Shown one piece after another: positions 6,544-17,008 of a stretch of DNA of 64,000 nt. A model generated the notes under the pieces. It saw only the letters and a list, made by a program, of their open reading frames with translations. It was not told the DNA's origin and did no database searches. The translations under genes were made by a program, and so were the position numbers. Source of the DNA: Polaromonas sp. YR568 (GTDB lineage Bacteria; Pseudomonadota; Gammaproteobacteria; Burkholderiales; Burkholderiaceae_C); contig CAMCUN010000002.1 of the NCBI GenBank assembly GCA_945878995.1, positions 1 through 64,000 on the forward strand, read 5' to 3'. The stretch's first letter is position 1; each line of letters starts with the position of its first letter.

Positions 6544-9231
6544 ATGACCCAATTTGCCAAAGAGACCCTTCCGATCAGCCTGGAAGAGGAGATGCGCCGC
6601 AGCTACCTGGATTACGCCATGAGCGTGATCGTGGGCCGAGCGCTGCCCGATGCGCGGGACGGCCTCAAGCCCGTGCACCGCCGCGTGCTCTTTGCCATGC
6701 ACGAGCTCAATAACGACTGGAACCGGCCTTACAAGAAGTCGGCCCGTATTGTGGGTGACGTGATTGGCAAATACCACCCGCATGGCGACCAATCGGTGTA
6801 TGACACCATTGTGCGTATGGCGCAAGACTTTTCCATGCGCCACATGCTGGTGGACGGCCAGGGCAACTTTGGCTCGGTGGACGGCGACAACGCGGCTGCC
6901 ATGCGTTACACCGAAATTCGCCTGTCCAAGCTGGCCCATGAGCTGCTGGCCGACCTTGACAAAGAAACCGTGGACTTTGGCCCCAACTACGACGGCTCTG
7001 AAAAAGAGCCGCTGGTGCTGCCCACCCGCAGTCCCAATTTGCTGGTCAACGGCTCGGGCGGCATTGCCGTGGGCATGGCCACCAACATTCCGCCGCACAA
7101 CCTCAACGAGGTGGTGGACGCCTGCTTGCACCTGCTCAAAAACCCGGACGCCAGCATTGACGAACTGATGGAAATTGTGCCGGCGCCCGACTTTCCGACC
7201 GCCGGCATCATTTACGGCATGAGCGGCGTCAAAGACGGCTACCGCACCGGGCGCGGGCGCATTGTGATGCGGGCGCGCTGCCACTTTGAGGACATCGACA
7301 AAGGCCAGCGCCAAGCCATCATCGTGGACGAGCTGCCCTACCAGGTGAATAAAAAGACGCTGCAAGAGCGCATGGCCGAGTTGGTGCACGAGAAAAAGCT
7401 CGAAGGCATCAGCCACATTCAAGACGAGTCCGACAAGTCGGGCATGCGCTTGGTGATTGAGCTCAAGCGCGGCGAAGTGCCCGAGGTGGTGCTCAACAAC
7501 TTGTACAAGCAAACGCAGCTGCAAGACACCTTTGGCATGAACATGGTGGCCTTGATCGACGGCCAGCCCAAGCTGTGCAACCTCAAAGACTTGATCTCGG
7601 TGTTCTTGTCGCACCGCCGCGAGGTGGTGACGCGGCGCACGGTGTTCAACCTGCGCAAGGCGCGTGAACGCGGCCATGTGCTTGAAGGCCTGGCCGTGGC
7701 GCTGGCCAACATTGACGAGTTCATCCGCATCATCCGCGAGGCCCCCACCCCGCCGGTGGCCAAGGCCGAGCTGATGAAGCTCAGCTGGGACAGCCAGTTG
7801 GTGCGCGAGATGCTCACCCGTGCGCGGACAGACGGCGGCGTGGTCAACGCCGACGACTACCGTCCTGACGGTTTGCAGCGCGAGTACGGCATGGGCCAAG
7901 ACGGGCTGTACCGCCTGTCGGACACGCAAGCGCAAGAGATTTTGCAAATGCGCCTGCAGCGCCTGACCGGGCTGGAGCAAGACAAAATTGTGGGCGAGTA
8001 CAAAGAGGTGATGTCCGAGATCGACGACCTGCTCGACATCTTGTCGCGGCCCGAGCGTGTTTCGACCATCATCAGCGAAGAGCTGACGGTGATCCGCCAA
8101 GAGTTTGGCCAAACCAAGCTGGGCATGCGCCGCAGCCAAATTGAGCACAGCTCTTACGACCTGTCGACCGAAGACCTGATCACGCCCACTGACATGGTGG
8201 TGACGCTGTCGCACCTGGGCTATATCAAGAGCCAGCCGCTGTCTGAGTACCGCGCGCAAAAACGCGGCGGGCGCGGCAAGCAAGCGACATCGACCAAAGA
8301 CGACGACTGGGTTGACCAGCTCTTTATTGCCAACACGCACGACTACATCTTGGGCTTTTCCAACCGAGGCCGGCTTTACTGGCTCAAGGTGTGGGAGGTG
8401 CCGGCAGGTTCCCGGGGCTCCAGGGGCAGGCCCATCGTCAACATGTTCCCGCTGCAAGAGGGCGAAAAAATTACTGTGGTGCTGGCGCTGACTGGCCAGG
8501 CCCGCAGCTTTCCGGCCGACCAATATGTGTTCATGGCCACCTCCATGGGCACGGTTAAGAAAACCGCGCTGGAAGAATTTGGCAACCCGCGCAAGGCTGG
8601 CATCATTGCCGTGGACCTGGACGAGGGCGACTTTTTGATTGGCGCGGCGCTCACCGACGGCACGCACGACGTGATGCTGTTCTCCGACGGCGGCAAGGCC
8701 GTGCGCTTTGACGAAAACGACGTGCGACCCATGGGCCGCAACGCGCGCGGCGTGCGCGGCATGATGCTGGACGAGGGCCAAAGCGTCATTGCCATGCTGG
8801 TGGCCGAAGACGAGCACCAAAGCGTGCTTACCGCCACCCAAAACGGCTTTGGCAAACGCACCCCCATTGGCGAGTACACCCGCCACGGCCGGGGCACCAA
8901 GGGCATGATTGCCATTCAGCAAAGCGAGCGCAACGGCAAAGTGGTGGCCGCCACGCTGGTGCACACCGACGACGAGATCATGCTGATCACCGACCGGGGC
9001 GTGATGGTGCGCACCCGCGTGTCTGAAATCCGCGAACTCGGCCGCGCCACGCAAGGCGTGACGCTGATCAGCCTGGACGACGGCACCCAGCTGTCGGGCC
9101 TGCAGCGCATTGTGGAAAACGATGCCAACGCCCAAGCCTTGGGCGGCGAGCCCGAACTGGACGCTGATGGCAAAGACGATGGCACAGACGCTGGCGAAGG
9201 CGAGGCCGGCGCAGAGCCCACGACCCCCTGA
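6544..9231 (+). CDS. gyrA: DNA gyrase subunit A
   Basis: The breakage-reunion subunit of gyrase, which introduces negative supercoils. The 895-residue protein is full length. The N-terminal catalytic core has [11 protein letters not shown] around the active tyrosine near residue 122. A coiled coil and a C-terminal beta-pinwheel follow, with the GyrA box QKRGGRGK. The tail is acidic ([17 protein letters not shown]), as in many gyrases. Numbering matches E. coli at the quinolone region, which reads HGDQSVYD at 80-87, so position 83 is Gln rather than Ser and position 87 is Asp. The stop overlaps the serC start (TGATG), beginning a long plus-strand run of housekeeping genes. Confidence 0.98.
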   Translation: MTQFAKETLPISLEEEMRRSYLDYAMSVIVGRALPDARDGLKPVHRRVLFAMHELNNDWNRPYKKSARIVGDVIGKYHPHGDQSVYDTIVRMAQDFSMRHMLVDGQGNFGSVDGDNAAAMRYTEIRLSKLAHELLADLDKETVDFGPNYDGSEKEPLVLPTRSPNLLVNGSGGIAVGMATNIPPHNLNEVVDACLHLLKNPDASIDELMEIVPAPDFPTAGIIYGMSGVKDGYRTGRGRIVMRARCHFEDIDKGQRQAIIVDELPYQVNKKTLQERMAELVHEKKLEGISHIQDESDKSGMRLVIELKRGEVPEVVLNNLYKQTQLQDTFGMNMVALIDGQPKLCNLKDLISVFLSHRREVVTRRTVFNLRKARERGHVLEGLAVALANIDEFIRIIREAPTPPVAKAELMKLSWDSQLVREMLTRARTDGGVVNADDYRPDGLQREYGMGQDGLYRLSDTQAQEILQMRLQRLTGLEQDKIVGEYKEVMSEIDDLLDILSRPERVSTIISEELTVIRQEFGQTKLGMRRSQIEHSSYDLSTEDLITPTDMVVTLSHLGYIKSQPLSEYRAQKRGGRGKQATSTKDDDWVDQLFIANTHDYILGFSNRGRLYWLKVWEVPAGSRGSRGRPIVNMFPLQEGEKITVVLALTGQARSFPADQYVFMATSMGTVKKTALEEFGNPRKAGIIAVDLDEGDFLIGAALTDGTHDVMLFSDGGKAVRFDENDVRPMGRNARGVRGMMLDEGQSVIAMLVAEDEHQSVLTATQNGFGKRTPIGEYTRHGRGTKGMIAIQQSERNGKVVAATLVHTDDEIMLITDRGVMVRTRVSEIRELGRATQGVTLISLDDGTQLSGLQRIVENDANAQALGGEPELDADGKDDGTDAGEGEAGAEPTTP

Positions 9232-10319
9232 TGAGCCGGCCCTTTAACTTCTCGGCCGGACCGGCCGTGATGCCTGAAGAGGTGCTGCGCACGGCCGCCG
9301 CCGAGATGCTGGACTGGCACGGCAGCGGCATGGGCGTGATGGAGATGAGCCACCGAGGCAAGGAGTTCATCTCGATTTACGAGGCGGCCGAGCGCGACCT
9401 GCGCGAGCTGCTGGCGGTGCCTGAGAACTTCAAGATTTTGTTCATGCAAGGCGGTGGCCTGGCTGAAAACGCCATCGTGCCGCTCAACCTCTCGCGTGGC
9501 GGCGCCATGGACTTTGTGCTCACCGGCAGCTGGAGCCACAAGTCTCTCCAAGAGGCGGGCAAATACGGCCAAGCCCGTGAGGCCGCCACGGCCCAAGACA
9601 CGGGCTTTCACAGCATTCCTGCGCCCTCCTCCTGGCGCCTGAGTGACGACGCCAGCTATGTGCACATTTGCACCAACGAGACCATACACGGCGTCGAGTT
9701 CCAGGCCTTGCCCGACTTGCAAGCCTTGGGCTGCCAGGCGCCTTTGGTGGTGGACTTTTCCTCGCATGTGTGCTCCCGGCCCGTGGACTGGTTGCGCGTG
9801 GGCCTGGCTTTTGGCGGGGCCCAAAAAAACTTAGGGCCCGCCGGTTTGACGCTGGTGGTGGTCAGGCAAGACCTGCTGGGCCACGCCCTAACCGCCTGCC
9901 CCTCGGCCTTTGACTACACGCTGGTGGCCGAGCACCAGTCCATGTACAACACACCGCCCACCTACGGCATTTACATGGCGGGGCTGACCTTTGCATGGCT
10001 CAAGGCCCAAGGCGGCGTGGCCGCCATGGAGGCGCGCAACGAGGCCAAGGCCAAGTTGCTGTACGACTTCATTGACGGCTCGCAGCTCTACACCAACCCG
10101 GTGGATGCGGCTGTGCGCTCGCGCATGAACGTGCCTTTTTTCCTGCGCGACGAGGCCTTGAACGAGGCTTTTTTGGCGGGCGCCAAAGCCGCCGGGCTGC
10201 TGCAGCTCAAAGGCCACAAGTCAGTGGGCGGCATGCGCGCCAGCATCTACAACGCCATGCCGCTTGAAGGCGTGCAAGCGCTGGTGGACTACATGCGTGC
10301 GTTTGAGCAGCGGGCATGA
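9231..10319 (+). CDS. serC: Phosphoserine aminotransferase
   Basis: PLP enzyme that converts 3-phosphohydroxypyruvate to phosphoserine in serine synthesis and also serves pyridoxal phosphate synthesis. The 362-residue length is typical. [11 protein letters not shown] opens the protein, [13 protein letters not shown] lies in the cofactor region, and [10 protein letters not shown] carries the Schiff-base lysine near residue 200. The start codon shares a base with the gyrA stop, so translation is coupled. Its place between gyrA and pheA is common in Burkholderiales. Confidence 0.97.
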   Translation: MSRPFNFSAGPAVMPEEVLRTAAAEMLDWHGSGMGVMEMSHRGKEFISIYEAAERDLRELLAVPENFKILFMQGGGLAENAIVPLNLSRGGAMDFVLTGSWSHKSLQEAGKYGQAREAATAQDTGFHSIPAPSSWRLSDDASYVHICTNETIHGVEFQALPDLQALGCQAPLVVDFSSHVCSRPVDWLRVGLAFGGAQKNLGPAGLTLVVVRQDLLGHALTACPSAFDYTLVAEHQSMYNTPPTYGIYMAGLTFAWLKAQGGVAAMEARNEAKAKLLYDFIDGSQLYTNPVDAAVRSRMNVPFFLRDEALNEAFLAGAKAAGLLQLKGHKSVGGMRASIYNAMPLEGVQALVDYMRAFEQRA

Positions 10320-10383
10320 GCTCGCCTTTGACGATGCACTGCGGCAAGCTTGCCCGCACCAACCTATGGAGTGCCTTCCAGCC

Positions 10384-11484
10384 ATGAGCCAGACCCCCAT
10401 CCAATCCGACGCCCTGGCCCCCCTGCGGGTACAAATCGACAGCCTGGACGCCCAGTTGCTGCAACTGCTCAACCAGCGCGCCCGCGTGGCCGAGCAGGTG
10501 GGCGAAATCAAGCGCGCCGAGGGCTCGCCGTTTTTCCGGCCTGACCGCGTGGCCCAAGTCATCCAGAAGATCACCAGCGCCAACCCCGGCCCGCTGCACA
10601 ACGAACACGTGGCCGCCATTTGGCGCGAAATCATGTCGGCCTGCCTGGCGCTGGAGGCGCCGCAGCGCGTGGCGGTGCTGGGGCCGCAGGGCACGTTTTG
10701 CGAGCAAGCGGCGGTGGAGTTTTTTGGCAGCGCCGCCAACTTGATTTACTGCGCCAACTTTGACGAAGTGTTCCACGCCACGGCCGCCGGCACCGCCCAG
10801 TACGGCGTGGTGGGCATGGAGAACTCCACCGAAGGCGTGGTCGCCCGCTCGCTCGATTTGTTTTTGCGCTCGCCCGTGCATGTGGTGGGCGAGGTCAGCC
10901 TCTTGGTGCGCCACAACCTGCTGCGGCTGGCCAACGGCCTGGACGGCATTGAGGTGGTCATGGCCCACCCGCAAGCCTTGGCGCAGTGCCAGGGCTGGCT
11001 GACCCAGCACCTGCCGCACGCCGAGCGCCGCGCTGTCTCCAGCAACGCCGAAGGCGCGCGCTTGGCAGCCACCAACCCGGCCTGGGCCGGCATTGCCAGC
11101 GAGCGCGCCGCCTCCCAGTTTGGCCTGCACATCGTGCACCACGCCATTCAGGACGAGGCCTACAACCGCACCCGCTTTGCCGTGATTTGCCTGCCGCAAA
11201 CCCTGGCCACGCCGCCAGCTTCTGGCCGCGACTGCACCAGCTTGGTGGTCTCTGTGCCCAACCGGCCAGGGGCGGTGCACGACCTGCTGGTGCCGCTCAA
11301 GGCCAACGGCGTGTCCATGACGCGCTTTGAATCGCGGCCCGCCAAGTCGGGCCAGTGGGAGTATTACTTCTACATCGACATTGAGGGCCATGTCTCGCAG
11401 CCCCATGTGGCTGCGGCCTTGAACGAGTTGCAGCAGCTGTGCGCCTTTTACAAGGTGCTGGGCTCCTACCCGGTGTCTGAGTAA
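10384..11484 (+). CDS. pheA: Bifunctional chorismate mutase / prephenate dehydratase (P-protein)
   Basis: Catalyses two steps to phenylpyruvate. The 366-residue protein has an N-terminal AroQ chorismate mutase helix bundle (about 11-95). The dehydratase domain starts at VAVLGPQGTFCEQAA (97-110) and carries the catalytic NRTRF at 261-265. A C-terminal ACT domain (about 287-360) contains NRPGAVHDLL and ESRP, the phenylalanine-binding elements used for feedback inhibition. The ATG start follows serC by 64 bp. A longer in-frame extension back into serC exists but adds nothing of the family. Confidence 0.97.
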   Translation: MSQTPIQSDALAPLRVQIDSLDAQLLQLLNQRARVAEQVGEIKRAEGSPFFRPDRVAQVIQKITSANPGPLHNEHVAAIWREIMSACLALEAPQRVAVLGPQGTFCEQAAVEFFGSAANLIYCANFDEVFHATAAGTAQYGVVGMENSTEGVVARSLDLFLRSPVHVVGEVSLLVRHNLLRLANGLDGIEVVMAHPQALAQCQGWLTQHLPHAERRAVSSNAEGARLAATNPAWAGIASERAASQFGLHIVHHAIQDEAYNRTRFAVICLPQTLATPPASGRDCTSLVVSVPNRPGAVHDLLVPLKANGVSMTRFESRPAKSGQWEYYFYIDIEGHVSQPHVAAALNELQQLCAFYKVLGSYPVSE

Positions 11485-11490
11485 GCCGCC

Positions 11491-12393
11491 ATGGTGTTTG
11501 AACAGTTGGCGCTGATCGGCTGCGGGCTGATGGGCGGCTCGTTTGCGTTGGCCGCCAGAGAGGCGGGCTTGGTCAAGCGCGTCAGTGGCTACAGCCGCTC
11601 TGCCCACAGCGCCCAACGCGCGCAAGCCCTGGGCGTGGTGGACACGGTGGCCGCGACCGCCGAGCAATGCGTGCAAGGCGCCGACCTGGTGCTGCTGGCC
11701 GTGCCTGTGGCGTCCACCGAGGCCACGCTGCGCAGCCTGCTGCCCGGGCTGGCGCCGCACGCCCTGGTGATGGACGTGGGGTCCACCAAACAAGACGTGG
11801 TGCTGGCCGCCCAGGCGGCGATGGGCGAGCGCATGGCCCAGTTTGTGCCGGCCCACCCGATTTGCGGCAAAGAGGTGGCGGGCATTGAACATGCCGACGC
11901 CAAGCTCTACCAACACCAGCAAGTGATCCTCACGCCACTGCCCTGCCATGCCCAGGCCACCGTGGCGCAAGCCAGCGAGGTGTGGCGCCGCCTGGGCTGC
12001 CGGGTGCGTGAGCTGGCGCCTGCGCTGCATGACCAGGCCCTGGCGGCCGTGAGCCACTTTCCGCACATGATGGCTTTTGCCTTCATGCACAGCCTGATGG
12101 CCCAGCCCGAGGGTGAACAATTTTTGGCCTTGGGCGGCCCTGGCTTTAGAGACAGCACGCGCATTGCGGCGGGTGACGCCGACCTCTGGTGCGACGTGCT
12201 GCTGGCCAACAGCGGCCCGGTGCTGGCCCAGGCCCAAGGCCTGCGCCGTGCGTTGGCCGAGCTTGAAGGCTTGGTGCAGCGCCAAGACCGCCCCGCCCTG
12301 CGCGGCTTGATTGCCCAAGTGAGCCAGCGCCGCGCCGACTGGCGCATGGCGGGCGACATTGCGCCACCTCCACCTTCCAGCCCCGCCGACTGA
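11491..12393 (+). CDS. tyrA: Prephenate dehydrogenase
   Basis: NAD(P)-dependent oxidative decarboxylation of prephenate to 4-hydroxyphenylpyruvate for tyrosine. The 300-residue protein has a Rossmann motif GCGLMGGSFA at 10-19, MDVGSTK, and HPICGKEVAG with the catalytic histidine. The start lies six bases after the pheA stop. The dehydrogenase stands alone, without a fused chorismate mutase, matching the CM domain being in PheA. The AroA-Cmk gene follows closely. Confidence 0.96.
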   Translation: MVFEQLALIGCGLMGGSFALAAREAGLVKRVSGYSRSAHSAQRAQALGVVDTVAATAEQCVQGADLVLLAVPVASTEATLRSLLPGLAPHALVMDVGSTKQDVVLAAQAAMGERMAQFVPAHPICGKEVAGIEHADAKLYQHQQVILTPLPCHAQATVAQASEVWRRLGCRVRELAPALHDQALAAVSHFPHMMAFAFMHSLMAQPEGEQFLALGGPGFRDSTRIAAGDADLWCDVLLANSGPVLAQAQGLRRALAELEGLVQRQDRPALRGLIAQVSQRRADWRMAGDIAPPPPSSPAD

Positions 12394-12414
12394 CACCCTG
12401 CCACGTCCTGCCCC

Positions 12415-14394
12415 ATGCTGCACACCGACTTTCTAGACATTCCGCCCCTGACCGGCGCCCACGGCGCGGTGCGACTGCCCGGCTCCAAAAGCATTTCCAA
12501 CCGCGTGCTGCTGCTGGCCGCGCTCTGTGAGGGCGAGACGGTGGTGCACGATTTGCTGGCCTCGGACGACACGGCCGTGATGCTGCAAGCGCTTGAGGCG
12601 CTGGGCTGCCAGGTGGAGCAAACCGGGCACACCGCCGTCATCACCGGCCTGGGCGGCCGGGCCACGCTGCACAGCGCCAAGCTCTTTTTGGGCAACGCGG
12701 GCACGGCCATGCGACCGCTGACGGCGGCGCTGGCGCTGATGGGCGGCGACTTTGAAATGTCGGGCGTGCCGCGCATGCACGAGCGGCCCATTGGCGATTT
12801 GGTCGATGCGCTGCGCCAGCTGGGCTGCAGCATTGACTACCTGGGCCAAGACGGCTTTCCGCCCTTGAGAATTCGGCCCCACGGCCAGCTGCTGCTCGAT
12901 GCGCCCATTCAGGTGCGCGGCGATGTCTCCAGCCAGTTCCTTACGGCGCTGCTCATGGCCTTGCCGCTGGTGGCCAGCAAAGACATTCACATTGAGGTGG
13001 TGGGCGAGCTCATCTCCAAGCCCTACATTGAGATCACGCTCAACTTGCTTTCGCGCTTTGGCATTGAGGTGCAGCGGCGCGGCTGGCAAGGCTTTACCAT
13101 TCCCGCCGGCTGCCGCTACCAGTCGCCCGGCGAGGTGCATGTGGAGGGCGACGCCTCTTCTGCCAGCTACTTTGTGGCCCTGGGCGCGCTGGCCGCGCCT
13201 GCCGGCCAACACATTGACGTGTGGGGCTTGGGCGCGGGCTCCATCCAGGGCGACATTCGCTTTGTGGAGGCCGCCCGGCAAATGGGCGCTGTGGTCGAGA
13301 TGGAGGCCAACCACCTGCGCATCTCGCGCGGGGCCTGGCCGCTCAAGGCCATAGACATGGACTGCAACCACATTCCAGACGCGGCCATGACGCTGGCCGT
13401 GATGGCGCTCTATGCCGACGGCCCCAGCACGCTGCGCAACATTGCCAGCTGGCGCGTGAAAGAAACCGACCGCCTGAGCGCCATGGCCACCGAGCTGCGC
13501 AAGCTGGGCGCCAGCGTGGACGAAGGCGCCGACTTCATTCGCGTGAGCCCGCCCCAGGTGTGGCGCAGCGCCTCCATTGCCACCTACGACGACCACCGCA
13601 TGGCCATGTGCTTTTCGCTCGCGGCCTTCAACCCAGCCGGCGTGGCCGTGCGCATTGAAGAGCCGCACTGCGTGGCCAAAACCTTTCCGGAGTACTTTGA
13701 AACGCTGTTTTCGGTGGCGCAAGCCCCCGCCGAGCGCATCCCGGTGCTGTGCATAGACGGGCCCACCGCCTCGGGCAAAGGCACGCTGGCGGCCTTGGCG
13801 GCGCAAAAACTGGGCTTTCACTACCTGGACTCGGGTGCGCTCTACCGCCTCACGGCCTTGGCCGCTGAGCGCGCCGGCGTGGCCTTGACTGACGGCGTGG
13901 CTGCCGCGGCCGTGGCTGAAAGCCTGCCCGTGCGCTTTGAGGCCGACCGGGTGCTGCTGGACGGCGAGGACGTCTCCGACGAGATTCGCACAGAAGAGGC
14001 GGGCATGGCCGCGTCTGCCGTGTCGGTGCACCCTGAGGTGCGGGCAGCGCTGCTGCGCTTGCAGCACAGCTTCAGGCGCCTGCCCGGCCTGGTGGCCGAT
14101 GGGCGGGACATGGGCACGGTGATTTTTCCGAACGCCACGCTCAAGGTTTTCCTTACGGCCAGCGCCGCAAAAAGAGCCGAAAGACGCCATAAGCAGCTGA
14201 TTTCAAAGGGAATTCCCACTACAATAAATGCTATTGAGTCGGACCTGCAGGCGCGGGACGCACGGGATTCATCCCGCCAAACTGCGCCATTACAAGCTGC
14301 TCAAAACGCCTTGCCGCTGGACAATTCTGAGCTGTCGATTGATCAATCGTTGGCCCTGGTTCTCAAGTGGTGGCAAGGCGGCCGGCCCCGCTGA
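12415..14394 (+). CDS. aroA: Fused EPSP synthase / cytidylate kinase
   Basis: One 659-residue reading frame joins two enzymes. Residues 1 to about 437 are 3-phosphoshikimate 1-carboxyvinyltransferase (shikimate pathway), with [10 protein letters not shown] at 21-30, [10 protein letters not shown] at 92-101, RVKETDRL and YDDHRMAM. Residues about 443-659 are cytidylate kinase, with the P-loop GPTASGKGT at 449-457, the acceptor motif [20 protein letters not shown], and [13 protein letters not shown] near the end. No stop or restart separates them, and the linker is only a few residues, so a fusion protein is expected. In many bacteria aroA and cmk are adjacent separate genes, and I recall fused annotations in Comamonadaceae. 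The downstream gene is rpsA, as usual for cmk. Confidence 0.95.
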   Translation: MLHTDFLDIPPLTGAHGAVRLPGSKSISNRVLLLAALCEGETVVHDLLASDDTAVMLQALEALGCQVEQTGHTAVITGLGGRATLHSAKLFLGNAGTAMRPLTAALALMGGDFEMSGVPRMHERPIGDLVDALRQLGCSIDYLGQDGFPPLRIRPHGQLLLDAPIQVRGDVSSQFLTALLMALPLVASKDIHIEVVGELISKPYIEITLNLLSRFGIEVQRRGWQGFTIPAGCRYQSPGEVHVEGDASSASYFVALGALAAPAGQHIDVWGLGAGSIQGDIRFVEAARQMGAVVEMEANHLRISRGAWPLKAIDMDCNHIPDAAMTLAVMALYADGPSTLRNIASWRVKETDRLSAMATELRKLGASVDEGADFIRVSPPQVWRSASIATYDDHRMAMCFSLAAFNPAGVAVRIEEPHCVAKTFPEYFETLFSVAQAPAERIPVLCIDGPTASGKGTLAALAAQKLGFHYLDSGALYRLTALAAERAGVALTDGVAAAAVAESLPVRFEADRVLLDGEDVSDEIRTEEAGMAASAVSVHPEVRAALLRLQHSFRRLPGLVADGRDMGTVIFPNATLKVFLTASAAKRAERRHKQLISKGIPTTINAIESDLQARDARDSSRQTAPLQAAQNALPLDNSELSIDQSLALVLKWWQGGRPR

Positions 14395-14537
14395 ATCCCG
14401 TCGCATTGCTTGTGCATTGTTCAGCTGGATCATTTCACCTTAACCCCGCGGCCCTGCCGCACAAAGCAACGCAATCAGTCTTTCAAACGCCTGCAATCGT
14501 GCGGACGTCAACCTGTTTGTGACTGCAAGGAAACCTC

Positions 14538-16217
14538 ATGTCTGAATCTTTTGCCGCCCTGTTCGAAGAATCGCTCCAACGCTCAGAAATGCGTTCGGGT
14601 GAAGTCATCACCGCTGAAGTGGTTCGCATCGACCACAACCATGTGGTGGTCAACGCTGGCCTCAAGTCCGAGGCTTATGTGCCCCTTGAAGAGTTCAAGA
14701 ACGACCAGGGCGAGCTCGAAGTCCAAGTCGGCGACTTTGTCTCCGTGGCCATTGACTCCGTTGAAAACGGCTTTGGCGACACCTTGCTGTCGCGCGACAA
14801 GGCCAAGCGCCTGGCCTCGTGGATGGCCCTGGAAAAAGCCCTGGAAACAGGCGACTTTGTCACCGGCCAGACCTCTGGCAAGGTCAAAGGCGGCCTCACG
14901 GTGCTGGTCAACGGCATCCGCGCCTTCTTGCCTGGCTCGCTCATTGACACCCGCCCCATCAAGGACTTGACTCCCTACGAGAACAAGACCATGGAGTTCA
15001 AGGTCATCAAGCTCGACCGCAAGCGCAACAACGTGGTGCTGAGCCGCCGCGCGGTGGTGGAAGCGTCCATGGGCGAAGAGCGCGCCAAGCTGATGGAAAC
15101 CCTCAAAGAAGGTTCCGTGGTGCGCGGTGTGGTCAAAAACATCACCGAGTACGGCGCCTTTGTGGACTTGGGCGGCATCGACGGCCTGCTGCACATCACC
15201 GACATGGCCTGGCGCCGTGTCCGCCACCCGAGCGAAGTGGTGCAAGCCGGACAAGAACTCACCGCCAAGATCCTCAAGTTCGACACCGAGAAAAACCGTG
15301 TTTCTCTGGGCTTGAAGCAAATGGGCGACGATCCTTGGATGGGCGTGGCTCGCCGCTACCCCCAGGCCACGCGCCTGTTTGGCAAGGTCACCAACATTGC
15401 CGACTACGGCGCTTTTGTCGAGCTCGAGCCCGGCATTGAAGGCCTGGTGCACGTCTCCGAGATGGACTGGACCAACAAAAACGTGGCCCCCAACAAGCTG
15501 GTCAACCTGGGCGACGAGGTCGAGGTCATGGTGCTGGAGATCGACGAAGACAAGCGCCGCATCTCGCTGGGCATGAAGCAGTGCAAGGCCAACCCTTGGC
15601 AAGAGTTTGCCCAAAACACCAAGCGCGGCGACCGCGTCAAGGGCCCGATCAAGTCGATCACCGACTTTGGTGTGTTCGTGGGCTTGGCGGCCGGCATCGA
15701 CGGCTTGGTGCACCTGTCTGACTTGTCTTGGAACGAGGCCGGCGAAGCCGCCGTGCGCAACTACAAAAAGGGCCAAGAAGTCGACGCCATCGTGTTGGCT
15801 GTGGACGTGGACCGCGAGCGCATCTCGCTGGGCATCAAGCAGCTCGACGGCGACCCGTTCACCACCTTTGTGTCGGTCAACGACAAGGGCTCTATTGTCA
15901 CGGGCAAGGTCAAGACTGTGGACGCCAAGGGCGCTGAGATCGACCTGGGCGAAGACATTTTGGGCTACCTGCGCGCCAGCGAAATCTCCCGCGACCGCGT
16001 GGAAGACGCCCGCAACGTGCTCAAAGAAGGCGACGAAGTCACGGCCGTGGTGGTCAATGTGGACCGCAAGACCCGCAACATCCAGTTGTCGGTCAAGGCC
16101 AAAGACTCGGCTGACCAGGCTGAAGCCATGGCTACTTTGTCGCAAAGCTCTGGCACCGCTGGCACCACCAGCCTGGGAGCACTGCTGCGCGCCAAACTGG
16201 ACAACAACAACGGCTGA
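14538..16217 (+). CDS. rpsA: 30S ribosomal protein S1
   Basis: Large mRNA-binding ribosomal protein that helps initiation on structured messages. The 559-residue protein has six S1 (OB-fold) repeats. They are recognisable by recurring phrases such as [39 protein letters not shown] and [20 protein letters not shown]; repeats 1 and 2 are more divergent. Its position after cmk and before ihfB is strongly conserved. A 143-bp gap before it may hold its own promoter and the autoregulatory leader known for rpsA, though no specific structure was identified. Confidence 0.98.
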   Translation: MSESFAALFEESLQRSEMRSGEVITAEVVRIDHNHVVVNAGLKSEAYVPLEEFKNDQGELEVQVGDFVSVAIDSVENGFGDTLLSRDKAKRLASWMALEKALETGDFVTGQTSGKVKGGLTVLVNGIRAFLPGSLIDTRPIKDLTPYENKTMEFKVIKLDRKRNNVVLSRRAVVEASMGEERAKLMETLKEGSVVRGVVKNITEYGAFVDLGGIDGLLHITDMAWRRVRHPSEVVQAGQELTAKILKFDTEKNRVSLGLKQMGDDPWMGVARRYPQATRLFGKVTNIADYGAFVELEPGIEGLVHVSEMDWTNKNVAPNKLVNLGDEVEVMVLEIDEDKRRISLGMKQCKANPWQEFAQNTKRGDRVKGPIKSITDFGVFVGLAAGIDGLVHLSDLSWNEAGEAAVRNYKKGQEVDAIVLAVDVDRERISLGIKQLDGDPFTTFVSVNDKGSIVTGKVKTVDAKGAEIDLGEDILGYLRASEISRDRVEDARNVLKEGDEVTAVVVNVDRKTRNIQLSVKAKDSADQAEAMATLSQSSGTAGTTSLGALLRAKLDNNNG

Positions 16218-16231
16218 TCGTTGCTGATGGT

Positions 16232-16269
16232 TCAAGCGGGGCATGCCTGTGCAAGGCATGTCCCGCTTT
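16232..16269 (+). terminator. Hairpin terminator after rpsA
   Basis: AGCGGGGCATGCCT, a GTGCA loop and AGGCATGTCCCGCT form a 14-position stem with one mismatch, followed by six T. It lies 15 bases past rpsA and separates it, at least partly, from ihfB. Confidence 0.88.
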
Positions 16270-16308
16270 TTTCGGTGTTGATTTTTCGCCTCGCCACCTG
16301 CTGCTGCC

Positions 16309-16617
16309 ATGACCCGCTCCGACCTCGTAGAAGAACTGGCCGAACGCTTTCGCCAACTCACCCACAAAGACGCTGAATCGGCCGTCAAGGCGATTTTGGA
16401 CGTCATGAGCGAGGCTCTGGTGCGCGGCCACCGCATTGAAATTCGCGGCTTTGGCAGCTTTTCCATCAACCGCCGCCCTCCCCGCATGGGCCGCAACCCC
16501 CGCTCGGGCGAGAGCGTGGCCATTCCTGAAAAACGCGTGCCCCACTTCAAGCCGGGCAAGGCCTTGCGGGAAGCCGTGGACGAGCGCACCCAGGCCATGA
16601 AAAAACAAGCGCCTTGA
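16309..16617 (+). CDS. ihfB: Integration host factor subunit beta
   Basis: DNA-bending nucleoid protein that pairs with IHF alpha. The 102-residue protein has the HU/IHF fold, opening [10 protein letters not shown] and carrying the beta-arm region [26 protein letters not shown], whose IEIRGFGSF core is the DNABII signature and whose Pro intercalates DNA. The start is 40 bp after the rpsA terminator. The rpsA-ihfB order is conserved across proteobacteria. Confidence 0.97.
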   Translation: MTRSDLVEELAERFRQLTHKDAESAVKAILDVMSEALVRGHRIEIRGFGSFSINRRPPRMGRNPRSGESVAIPEKRVPHFKPGKALREAVDERTQAMKKQAP

Positions 16618-16699
16618 GCGCTGAGCCAGCGCTTTTGTCACCCGCGCCTGGGCCTTGCTTGCTCACTACAATGGTTACGACCACACGGGAGCTGCGCGC

Positions 16700-17008
16700 T
16701 TGAAATACCTGATGTGGCTGTTCAAAGCAGCCCTGTTTTTTACCCTCTTTGCCTTTTCGCTGAACAACCAGCAGGTGGTGTCGGTGAACTTCTTTTTTGG
16801 CACGCTCTGGCAGGCCCCGTTGGTGCTCGTGGTGTTGGTGGCCTTTGCCGCTGGGCTGGCGCTGGGCGTGCTGATGATGGTGCCGCGCTGGTGGCGCGGC
16901 CGCAAAATCGCCCGCCAAGTCAAGGCGGCTCAGCCTGTGGCCGAGGCAACTGCCACGCCTGGTGCGCTGGGCGCCACGCAAGCCAGTCAGGCCCCCCGTG
17001 GAATTTGA
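16700..17008 (+). CDS. lapA: LapA-domain inner membrane protein
   Basis: Small membrane protein of the lipopolysaccharide assembly pair LapAB, which controls LpxC levels and LPS production. I chose a TTG start (LKYLMWLFKAALFF), because the next residues match the family opening and GGGAG lies about nine bases upstream; the ATG at 16655 would add a non-family leader. The 102 residues hold two membrane helices (about 5-22 and 38-60) with QQVVSVNFFFG between them, then a basic stretch and an Ala/Thr-rich tail. It overlaps lapB by 11 bp. Confidence 0.85.
   Translation: MKYLMWLFKAALFFTLFAFSLNNQQVVSVNFFFGTLWQAPLVLVVLVAFAAGLALGVLMMVPRWWRGRKIARQVKAAQPVAEATATPGALGATQASQAPRGI

Noticed and set aside
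6538-9135. An 865-codon minus-strand frame opposite gyrA
   Set aside because: High-GC shadow with an implausible His/Val/Ala-rich composition; the gyrA frame is unambiguous.
10207-12423. Long minus-strand frame opposite pheA and tyrA
   Set aside because: Antisense shadow of well-identified genes with no family resemblance.
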